Source: Methanosaeta sp. UBA80
GTDB lineage: Archaea; Halobacteriota; Methanosarcinia; Methanotrichales; Methanotrichaceae
Reading direction: 5' to 3'
NCBI GenBank assembly: GCA_002505805.1
Contig: DAWB01000079.1
Location: forward strand, 12,836-17,879
Length of the DNA stretch: 5,044 bases
Shown: in pieces, positions 1 to 5,044 of the stretch
How positions within the stretch are numbered: the first letter of the stretch is position 1
Layout: every line of letters begins with the position of its first letter
Notes under the pieces: model-generated
Told to the model about the DNA's origin: nothing
Seen by the model: only the letters and a program-made list of their open reading frames with translations
The model's database searches: none
Position numbers and translations under genes: made by a program

Positions 1-1
1 C

Positions 2-3000
2 CAGAAGAGCGGCCTGTATCTGTTTGAATCCAATTCCAACAATTTAAGCAGAAATGAGGCTAATGCCAATGGACTTGATGGAATAGCCCTGGACGGGTCC
101 CATAACAATAGCCTGAATGCCAATGACGCTCAGAGCAATTTAAGGACGGGAATAAGGATGATTAACTCCAGCCGGAATTTGCTGGAGCAGAACATGGCAG
201 AGGAGAATTCCTGGGGAATCTATCTCGGCAATTCCAGCCGGGCAGTGATGAGAAAAAATTTTATGGCGGATAACACATATAACTTTTATTCACGGGGCTA
301 TAACGATATCGATGACTCCAATATAGTTAAAAGCGATTCCCGAAAAGAGAACGGCTCCGTATATTATCTGATAAATGATTCCAACAGGGTAATAGAGCAG
401 TCATCAAATGCGGCAGTGATCTACTGCCTGAACTGCACCAATATGACTATGAGATCCCTCAACCTCACCAATAATGCCTATGGCATCCTCCTGGACAACA
501 GCACCGGCATCAGAGTAGAAGGGTCAAGGCTGACCGATAACATGGTGGGGATGAGCCTGTATGCCTGCAATGACAGTCATCTGGAGGAAAATAGCATCCT
601 GTCCAATGAAGGAGATGGCCTGGAGATCGTCGCTTCAAAGAATAATTCAATCCGAAGAAACAACATCAGCAATAATGAGGAGAGCGGCCTTGTCCTGGCC
701 AATTCATCAGGCAATGATATTTCTTCCAATAGCATGGCCAGCAATCTCGGTTCGGGGATCCATCTCAATTCTTCCCGGGAAAATTCTCTGCAATCAAATC
801 AGGTCCTGGACAATGGTGCAGGAATGCTTCTTGACTATTCAGGAGGAAATGCTCTCCGGGAAAACCGGATCGACAATTCGAGCCTCAACTTCAATGTCAA
901 CGGCAGCGGATATGAGGACTTCGAGAACAACATCTCCTCAGACAATCTGCTCAATGGCCGGCCTCTGTATTATCTTTTCAACGCCTCAGATATAGTCCTG
1001 AACTCCAGCAGCGGGGCAGGATCGGTATATGGTCTTTATTGCTTTAACCTGACCATTGAGAATCTTGACCTCATGGGGAATTATCAGGGAATATACCTTC
1101 GCAATACCACCGGCGCCAGGATAATTGGAAACAGGCTGACGGGAAATACCTATGGGCTGTCCTTATTCGGCTGTGAGAATAATCGCCTGGAGAACAATAC
1201 CGCCATTGAAAACCGTTTCGGCTATAGCCTGAGCTTCTCGAGGAGGAATACCCTCCAGGGCAACCGTGCTCTCGGCAGCGCCCTTTACGGCCTATATCTT
1301 CAGGGCTCGTATCAGAACATCCTCAAGGATAACCTGATGGAGGGCTGTCGCTATGGTCTTGCTGTGGACCGGGAAAATGATATCGATATCTCAAACAGGA
1401 TCGATGGGCGGGCAGTATACTTCCTGGTCAATGAGAGCAATAGGATTCTGGACAGCAGCTCTGCCGCAGGCACAATCTTCTGCTTCAATTGCAGGAATAT
1501 CACCATTCGGGACCAGAACATCAGCGCTGCCTCTCAAGGCATTTCCCTCTTCAACAGCACAGACTCCACGATCGAGAAGAATTATCTTCGCCATAACCGG
1601 CAGGGAATATTCCTGGATAACTCCTCCCGAAATACCTTATTGGGAAATCGGATGGTAGAAAACGATGAAGGCGGCATCCAGCTATCCCATTCTCCCCGGA
1701 ACACTCTTATAGAAAACCAGGCTGAAGCCAATAGAAACGGCATCATCCTCTTCTCTTCAAGAGACAATGTTCTGGCCTTTAATCTACTCTCTCTGAACAG
1801 AGAAAAAGGAATCTGTCTCAATAGCAGCCCTGATTGCCGCCTGACCAACAATAGTGCATATAAAAACGGCTACGGAGTCATTCTGGAATCATCGGGCAAC
1901 TGCAGCCTTATTAACAGCAGCCTCTCCTCTAATCAGTATAACTTTGCCCTATTGGCGGAAGAGCGGGCCCATATGCTTCACTTCATTGGAACGGATAACC
2001 TGGCGGATGAAAAGCCCATCCTCTATCTCATCGGCTCGACGGGAAGGGTGATAGGTAAAAAGGATGATGCTGGGGCGGTATATTGCATTGACTGCAGCAA
2101 TATCACAGTTTTAGACCAGGAGATCAGCAAAAATCACTGTGGGATTTGCCTGTACAATACCTCCGAGTCCCATGTGCTTAGCAGCAGCATCAGCGAATGT
2201 GAGAAGGGAGTCGTTCTCATCGACTCCAAGGATAACCTTGTAGATGACAACCATCTCCAGAAAAACGGCTTTGGCATATATCTAAAGCATTCTCTATCCA
2301 ACCTGATCTCCCAAAATATGATTTCTGAAAGCCTTGAGGACGGTATCAAGCTCTTTGAATCCGATGGCAATCTCATATGGAAGAATGAGGTTTTATCCAG
2401 CCATTTGAGCGGCATCCACCTCGATCCCTCCAATAGCAACAATGTCACATCTAATTTTGTCTCCGACAATGCGGAAAGCAATGTAAATCACGGACCGGGA
2501 AGCGAGAGCAACAACCTGAGAAACAACGGGATGGCGGCTGCATCATCATCCACCGGGGGGAAGGACGGTAACGGCGAGGACAGAGATGGCATCGATTATT
2601 CCTCTCTGGTTGAAGAGGAGAAGTCCAAGCTATGCATGGGCAATATAGCCTTTGAGCCAGAAAGAGAGATGATTGTGGGGGAGGTCTATCGGGTTGAGGT
2701 TCGCATATCGATCAATGAGACGGTGCAGGATCTGATCGCCGGACTGTCATCGCAGGGAGAGGTCAAGGTGGAGAGCATTCCGGTCAGCACCTTCATGAAG
2801 GTCAGGCTTACCGGTCCGAAGTTTGATATCTCTACCATAACCGATGAAAGGCAATTGTTGGCCAAGAGCGGCTATCGGGAGTGGCTGTGGGATGTCACTC
2901 CCATGGAGTCAGGGATGCATGATCTCACTCTGTCTGCCTTCGCTGAGATAGTTCTGCCGGGACAGCAGCCCATGACTGTAGATTCGAGGGTATTTTCCAG

Positions 3001-3226
3001 CCATATCCAGGTGATGGCGAAAGAAGTGCCTGTGGCGGATAAGACAGAAGGATTCATCGAGAAGAACTGGCAGTTCATTGTGGGAACCCTGATTATGGGA
3101 TCCGGTCTTCTCAAATGGATACTGGGCAAGATCAAGCCCAAATCCGGCAAGACCAGAAAGCAAGAGGAAAAGCCGGAGCAAAATAAGAAAGAGGAGAAGA
3201 ATCAGGAAGAGACGGAGGAGGAGTAG
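2..3226 (+). CDS. NosD-type parallel beta-helix (PbH1) surface protein with C-terminal membrane anchor, 5'-truncated
   Basis: This is the C-terminal 1074 residues of a large protein; residues are numbered here from position 2. The frame is open to the left edge and residues 1-52 are already beta-helix rungs, so the ATG at 158 (inside a rung) is not the start, and any signal peptide lies outside the window. Residues 1 to about 845 are 22-23-residue rungs of the form G-[ILV]-x-L-x-[ND]-S-[ST]-x-N-x-[IL]-x-x-N, interrupted by four NosD-type inserts. A Ser/Gly/Asp-rich hinge follows (about 848-860), then a beta-rich domain (about 879-1006), one hydrophobic segment (about 1025-1042, interrupted by Lys1038) and a Lys/Glu tail. 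The basic residues after the helix predict a cytoplasmic C-terminus and an extracellular N-terminus. About 35 Asn-X-Ser/Thr sequons fit a glycosylated surface protein. In known families such helices bind or cleave carbohydrates (CASH/NosD), but I see no catalytic residues. An adhesive or structural role is inference. The stop is TAG at 3224-3226. Confidence 0.9.
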   Translation, partial: QKSGLYLFESNSNNLSRNEANANGLDGIALDGSHNNSLNANDAQSNLRTGIRMINSSRNLLEQNMAEENSWGIYLGNSSRAVMRKNFMADNTYNFYSRGYNDIDDSNIVKSDSRKENGSVYYLINDSNRVIEQSSNAAVIYCLNCTNMTMRSLNLTNNAYGILLDNSTGIRVEGSRLTDNMVGMSLYACNDSHLEENSILSNEGDGLEIVASKNNSIRRNNISNNEESGLVLANSSGNDISSNSMASNLGSGIHLNSSRENSLQSNQVLDNGAGMLLDYSGGNALRENRIDNSSLNFNVNGSGYEDFENNISSDNLLNGRPLYYLFNASDIVLNSSSGAGSVYGLYCFNLTIENLDLMGNYQGIYLRNTTGARIIGNRLTGNTYGLSLFGCENNRLENNTAIENRFGYSLSFSRRNTLQGNRALGSALYGLYLQGSYQNILKDNLMEGCRYGLAVDRENDIDISNRIDGRAVYFLVNESNRILDSSSAAGTIFCFNCRNITIRDQNISAASQGISLFNSTDSTIEKNYLRHNRQGIFLDNSSRNTLLGNRMVENDEGGIQLSHSPRNTLIENQAEANRNGIILFSSRDNVLAFNLLSLNREKGICLNSSPDCRLTNNSAYKNGYGVILESSGNCSLINSSLSSNQYNFALLAEERAHMLHFIGTDNLADEKPILYLIGSTGRVIGKKDDAGAVYCIDCSNITVLDQEISKNHCGICLYNTSESHVLSSSISECEKGVVLIDSKDNLVDDNHLQKNGFGIYLKHSLSNLISQNMISESLEDGIKLFESDGNLIWKNEVLSSHLSGIHLDPSNSNNVTSNFVSDNAESNVNHGPGSESNNLRNNGMAAASSSTGGKDGNGEDRDGIDYSSLVEEEKSKLCMGNIAFEPEREMIVGEVYRVEVRISINETVQDLIAGLSSQGEVKVESIPVSTFMKVRLTGPKFDISTITDERQLLAKSGYREWLWDVTPMESGMHDLTLSAFAEIVLPGQQPMTVDSRVFSSHIQVMAKEVPVADKTEGFIEKNWQFIVGTLIMGSGLLKWILGKIKPKSGKTRKQEEKPEQNKKEEKNQEETEEE
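281..442 (+). repeat. NosD-type insert, copy A
   Basis: This segment of about 54 residues runs from NFYSRG to CTNMTM (residues about 94-147). It contains NGSVYYLINDSNRVI and then the pair Cys142-x-x-Cys145. It matches the remembered methanogen NosD element (N-F ... S-N-x-V-x-G-[KR]-P-V-Y-Y ... N-C-x-N-[IM]-T-[IV]) that breaks runs of plain rungs. Copy A lacks the usual Pro after Gly and is one residue shorter there than copy B. Confidence 0.75.
887..1057 (+). repeat. NosD-type insert, copy B
   Basis: This is the second copy, about 57 residues (about 296-352), running from NFNVNGSGY through NGRPLYYLFNAS to CFNLTI. It lies 202 residues after copy A, measured from Tyr-Tyr-Leu to Tyr-Tyr-Leu. 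It keeps the second cysteine (Cys347), but the first is Gly344, so it has no CxxC pair. Confidence 0.75.
1355..1507 (+). repeat. NosD-type insert, copy C
   Basis: This is the third copy, about 51 residues (about 452-502), containing DGRAVYFLVNESNRI and ending CRNITI. It lies 150 residues after copy B. The shorter spacing is explained by two fewer plain rungs plus a linking strand about six residues shorter (GLAVDRENDIDIS in place of the NFNVNGSGYEDFE type). The cysteine pair is Cys494-x-x-Cys497. Confidence 0.72.
1940..2110 (+). repeat. NosD-type insert, copy D
   Basis: This is the fourth and most diverged copy, about 57 residues (about 647-703), running from NFALLAEERA through DEKPILYLIGST to CSNITV. 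It lies 201 residues after copy C. The usual Gly before the Lys-Pro is Glu, and the Tyr-Tyr-Leu core reads Leu-Tyr-Leu. The cysteine pair is Cys695-x-x-Cys698. Confidence 0.7.
2636..3127 (+). other. Juxtamembrane beta-rich domain plus transmembrane segment of the beta-helix protein
   Basis: Residues about 879-1006 form a domain distinct from the helix. It opens with MGNIAFEPEREMIVGEVYRV, has strands of alternating hydrophobics, a central Phe-Met-Lys-Val-Arg-Leu-x-Gly-x-x-Phe-Asp-Ile stretch, the motif Trp961-Leu-Trp963-Asp-Val-x-Pro, then a Gly and Leu-rich strand. About 20 residues later comes Asn-Trp and the hydrophobic segment (codons 3074-3127). From memory, similar domains followed by Asn-Trp and a membrane helix occur in bacterial proteins that also carry TIR or caspase-like domains, and are usually annotated as hypothetical. 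That resemblance was not checked. The domain probably lies just outside the membrane. Confidence 0.55.
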
Positions 3227-3331
3227 GCCAAGAGAGAATAGGCTTTATCGGCCTGATTGATAAGTTGGCTTCAGGCCGTGCTGCCTAATCTCTGCCATTT
3301 TTATAGCCATCCAGCCGCCGCAGATTCAAGA
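3227..3331. other. Convergent intergenic spacer
   Basis: These 105 bases separate the two converging stop codons (TAG at 3224-3226 on plus; TGA reading 3334-3332 on minus). The spacer has no credible coding frame. It contains an 8-bp inverted repeat and a five-T run, described separately. No tRNA-like fold or direct repeat was seen. Confidence 0.8.
3249..3302 (+). terminator. Possible transcription terminator: hairpin plus T tract between convergent genes
   Basis: CGGCCTGA (3249-3256) and TCAGGCCG (3271-3278) form a perfect 8-bp inverted repeat with a 14-nt loop, starting 22 bases after the beta-helix stop. A run of five T follows at 3298-3302, 20 bases beyond the stem. It is therefore not a classic intrinsic terminator, but archaeal termination depends mainly on U-rich tracts. 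The symmetrical stem could also lie at the 3' end of the minus-strand transcript, where the sequence after it is only weakly pyrimidine-rich. Confidence 0.4.
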
Positions 3332-5044
3332 TCATACGCAAGATGTCTCAAAGCATTGATCTACCCAATCAGCGGGAGGCTTCCAGTCATCCGGCCAGGT
3401 CTCAGCATTCTTCTGCCCCAAAACCAGGACGGTGCTGTCATAGGCAGGATTTATGTCGCATCCATCCGGCGATACTGCCTCCACCTTGACCTGATTAACC
3501 TGCTTTCCGCCAGCTGTGACCTGAACCTGGTACATTATGGATATAGCATCATTCGGCTTTAAAGATATTATATTCCAGAACAGGGTATTGCTCTCCCGGT
3601 CATAGCTGGTGACATCAGGAGTGGCCTCTATCAGCTTCATGCCTCGGGGCAGGCTATCGGTGACTGTGAGGCTGGGGGTGCAGTTGCCATGGTTCTCTAT
3701 CCTCAGCAGATACCAGACCAGATCGCTGGCCGACTCATTGACAAAGGCCCTCTTCTTGACCGTGATCTGATCGCCCTGGGAGGGAGCACAGGGCAGCCAT
3801 CCGCATTCCAGGACAGAGATGTTGCTGGCAGAGGCCCAGCCTGCGGCGTGGCTTCCCGTCGCCTGCACCCTGTTGACCAGCCTGTTGCTCAGGTTCTCCC
3901 CAATCTCCAGCCAGAGGGTGACCTCAGACCGGTCGCCCACGGGCAGGTGGCTGAGGGACCAGTTGGCGCCGGAGTCGGCCAGGCTGGGTCGGAGGGAGGA
4001 GTTGACATAAACCGCTCCCGGAGGGAATAGGTCGTTGACATAGATGGGCGAGAGCATCTCATTGCCGTCGTTTTCAATGATGATTTTGTATCTGGCATAT
4101 GCTTTGCTCTGGTTTTCCGGCTTGATGATCTGGCCTTCCTTGATCACATTTATATGGGGGCGATCGAATTTGGCGGTTCCCTGCAGGCTGGTCTTGTACT
4201 TGATGGAATATCTGCCCAGGTACTCCTGCTCCAGGTCCGTCTGGCCCTCTATAGCCTGGCGGTAGCTGGCTTTTCCGGTGAAGTTGGCCTGGCTTTGAAT
4301 GTAGTTCAAGCCCGCCACCAGCGTCTCCTTATCCATCTGTGTCAGGCTGCTGTACTCCTCTCCCAGGTAGGTTTTTCCCGGATCACGGGAGTAGACTCCT
4401 TCCGTCCACTTGGATGATTGATTGGGCCAGTGGGGAGCGGTCCGGCTCAGGTCAACGGGGGCGGCGGAGAGATTGATATCCTTGTGGATGAAGTTGGTGT
4501 AGGTCTCGATCGCCTCTTCCGCAGAGTAATTTCCAGCTCCTGCTTCATGGCTCCTCTGGCTGCTTCCTACTCTCCTATCCCCGACCACGAATCCCTTACC
4601 GGAGACGGATCTGCTCGAGCTCAATTCTGAGCCGTATTCGTCTATCTTCTGATAAACCTTGAAGCTACCGATATAGTCGTCCTGAGAATCCAGGTAGGTC
4701 TTCTTGCCGTCCTCGCTCTTCTTTCTTGTACCAAACTGGCCCTGCCCTTCGAACTCAGAGTAAAGATCCACGATCGACTCGTTTTCGTCCAGCTTGATGC
4801 GACTGTCCAGGCTGATGTTTTTGGCATGGGAGACGGATCCGGTCACGGAAAGGCCTGTGACGCGGTTTCTGGCCTGAGTCCTATCGGTCCAGAGAGAGGA
4901 GGAGTTGAGGGTACGGCTGCCGTAAAGGCTGAGGGTCACCGGCTGATGCATTGCTGCCATTGACTTATTTGCCTGGATGGATTTGTTCTCGGTGATGATG
5001 CGAAGCTCTTCTTCGCTCTGGTAGGTGCCGCTGCCGTGCTCCCG
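3332..5044 (-). CDS. DUF11-repeat surface protein of Methanothrix type, 5'-truncated
   Basis: This is the C-terminal 570 residues, numbered from the right edge (5044). The frame has no stop back to the edge. The 28 residues before the ATG at 4960 already match the family block (GSGTYQSEEELRI, ENKSI), so Met29 is probably internal and the start and any signal peptide lie outside. Residues 4 to about 105 and 169 to about 262 are two diverged copies of one block. Residues 298-416 and 427-543 are two DUF11-like beta-sandwiches with the signatures Glu-Asn-Asp/His-Gly-Asn, a Leu-Phe/Leu-Pro-Pro/Arg-Gly turn, a Trp strand and Leu-Val-Asn-Arg-Val / Gln-Val-Asn-Gln-Val. The tail is Trp/Pro/Cys-rich (WPDDWKPPADWVDQCFETSCV minus the last residues) and ends Cys-Val. 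There is no membrane helix, PGF-CTERM-like signal or cytoplasmic tail. There are 16 Asn-X-Ser/Thr sequons. DUF11 proteins are typically extracellular and structural or adhesive; no enzymatic role is visible. I recall this arrangement from Methanothrix genomes, unchecked. Confidence 0.88.
   Translation of the reverse strand, partial: REHGSGTYQSEEELRIITENKSIQANKSMAAMHQPVTLSLYGSRTLNSSSLWTDRTQARNRVTGLSVTGSVSHAKNISLDSRIKLDENESIVDLYSEFEGQGQFGTRKKSEDGKKTYLDSQDDYIGSFKVYQKIDEYGSELSSSRSVSGKGFVVGDRRVGSSQRSHEAGAGNYSAEEAIETYTNFIHKDINLSAAPVDLSRTAPHWPNQSSKWTEGVYSRDPGKTYLGEEYSSLTQMDKETLVAGLNYIQSQANFTGKASYRQAIEGQTDLEQEYLGRYSIKYKTSLQGTAKFDRPHINVIKEGQIIKPENQSKAYARYKIIIENDGNEMLSPIYVNDLFPPGAVYVNSSLRPSLADSGANWSLSHLPVGDRSEVTLWLEIGENLSNRLVNRVQATGSHAAGWASASNISVLECGWLPCAPSQGDQITVKKRAFVNESASDLVWYLLRIENHGNCTPSLTVTDSLPRGMKLIEATPDVTSYDRESNTLFWNIISLKPNDAISIMYQVQVTAGGKQVNQVKVEAVSPDGCDINPAYDSTVLVLGQKNAETWPDDWKPPADWVDQCFETSCV
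3416..3766 (-). other. DUF11-like domain 2
   Basis: Residues 427-543 open with Ile-Thr-Val-Lys-Lys, then YLLRIENHGNCTPSLTVTD, SLPRGMKLIEATPDV, a Trp strand (TLFWNIISLKP), and QVNQVKVEAVSPDG. It is clearer than domain 1 and ends at STVLVLG, just before the Trp-rich tail. A 10-residue linker containing Cys-Ala-Pro separates the two domains. Confidence 0.8.
3800..4153 (-). other. DUF11-like domain 1
   Basis: Residues 298-415 open with Ile-Asn-Val-Ile-Lys-Glu-Gly, then YKIIIENDGNEMLSPIYV, NDLFPPGAVYV, a Trp strand (ANWSLSHL), and NRLVNRVQATG. This follows the DUF11 order: ENxGN, then D-x-[LF]-P-x-G, then W, then LVN-x-V. Such domains are immunoglobulin-like beta-sandwiches of extracellular proteins. 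Confidence 0.75.
4259..4540 (-). repeat. N-terminal family block, copy 2 (protein-level duplication)
   Basis: Residues 169 to about 262 begin GAGNYSAEEAIETYTNFI, contain QSSKWTEGVYSRD (compare SSLWTDRTQARN in copy 1), and end near NFTGKASYR (compare EGQGQFG). Identity is low but the order of landmarks is the same. The first DUF11 domain starts about 35 residues later, after a short linker. Confidence 0.58.
4730..5035 (-). repeat. N-terminal family block, copy 1 (protein-level duplication)
   Basis: Residues 4 to about 105 begin GSGTYQSEEELRI, continue through a Ser-Ser-Leu-Trp-Thr-Asp stretch and a run of acidic and Ser-rich residues, and end near EFEGQGQFG. The block is related to copy 2: the Tyr of GSGTY lies 165 residues before the Tyr of GAGNY. 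In proteins I recall from Methanothrix this block recurs several times, so further copies may lie beyond the right edge. Confidence 0.6.

Larger units (their letters stand above)
2..2530 (+). repeat. PbH1 right-handed beta-helix rung array (protein-level repeat)
   Basis: Successive 22-23-residue rungs begin with Gly-Ile/Leu/Val and carry an Asn-Ser-Ser-like turn and an Asn ladder. Rungs start with, for example, GIRMINSSRN, GIYLGNSSRA, GIFLDNSSRN and GIHLDPSNSN. Four rungs precede insert A, six lie between A and B, four between B and C, six between C and D, and five follow D before the pattern decays near residue 845. The repeats are diverged at DNA level, with no near-identical tandem units, so this is an old protein repeat and not a recent DNA expansion. 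The array continues beyond the left edge. Confidence 0.88.

Noticed and set aside
140..157. AGGA/GGGAATAAGG purine stretch before the ATG at 158, resembling a ribosome binding site
   Set aside because: These bases encode in-frame beta-helix residues (Arg-Thr-Gly-Ile-Arg), so the match is incidental.
561..995. Plus-strand frame of 144 codons inside the beta-helix gene
   Set aside because: It overlaps the helix-coding frame completely. The helix frame keeps a strong 22-23-residue periodicity, while this one has none.
2134..2481. Minus-strand frame of 115 codons opposite the beta-helix gene
   Set aside because: It is an antisense shadow: its Ser/Leu-rich product arises from the complement of Asn/Ser/Leu codons, and it has no start context or homology that I recognise.
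2..2530. DNA tandem repeat array or CRISPR-like periodicity
   Set aside because: The period is visible only in the protein; units differ widely in nucleotide sequence and have no conserved repeats separated by unique spacers.
3298..3305. TATAAAAA on the minus strand, resembling an archaeal TATA box
   Set aside because: It is the complement of the T tract, has no purine-rich BRE-like sequence before it, and would drive transcription only into the 3' end of the opposing gene.
3257..3562. Open frame of 101 codons on the plus strand starting in the spacer
   Set aside because: Most of it lies antisense to the well-supported DUF11 gene, and the product shows no recognisable domain.
3689..4417. 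Several plus-strand open frames opposite the DUF11 gene
   Set aside because: They are reverse-strand shadows of a GC-rich coding region; their products are rich in Arg, Gly and Pro and have no family features.

Overview
The window most resembles a methanogenic archaeon, probably Methanothrix (formerly Methanosaeta) or a close relative. This rests on remembered protein style, not on a search. The right-hand gene has the layout I recall from a lineage-typical Methanothrix surface-protein family: Gly-Ser-Gly-Thr-Tyr/Ser-Glu-Glu blocks, then DUF11 domains and a Trp-rich tail. The left-hand gene is a NosD-type parallel beta-helix protein of the kind abundant in methanogens. Both proteins are dense in Asn-X-Ser/Thr sequons, which fits N-glycosylated archaeal envelope proteins.

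Layout: two large convergent genes, each cut by a window edge, fill almost everything. Positions 2-3226 (+) hold the last 1074 codons of a membrane-anchored beta-helix protein. Its frame is open to the left edge, so the first in-frame ATG at 158 is an internal Met and the true start lies outside. Positions 3227-3331 are a short convergent spacer with an 8-bp inverted repeat and a T tract, a plausible but unproven terminator. Positions 5044-3332 (-) hold the last 570 codons of a DUF11 protein. Its frame is open to the right edge, so the ATG at 4960 is probably internal too. No start site, promoter, ribosome binding site, RNA gene, mobile element or CRISPR array is visible.

The left protein is predicted to be almost wholly outside the cell: about 840 residues of beta-helix with four spaced NosD-type inserts, a low-complexity hinge, a beta-rich domain of about 130 residues, one membrane helix, and a short charged cytoplasmic tail. 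The right protein has a duplicated N-terminal block and two DUF11 beta-sandwiches; no membrane anchor is visible. Both look like cell-surface structural, adhesive or binding proteins. Nothing shows that they act together: being convergent, they are not co-transcribed.

I see no convincing new multi-gene system. The points most worth a second look are the domain architecture of the left protein, especially its juxtamembrane domain, and the CxxC pairs in its inserts.
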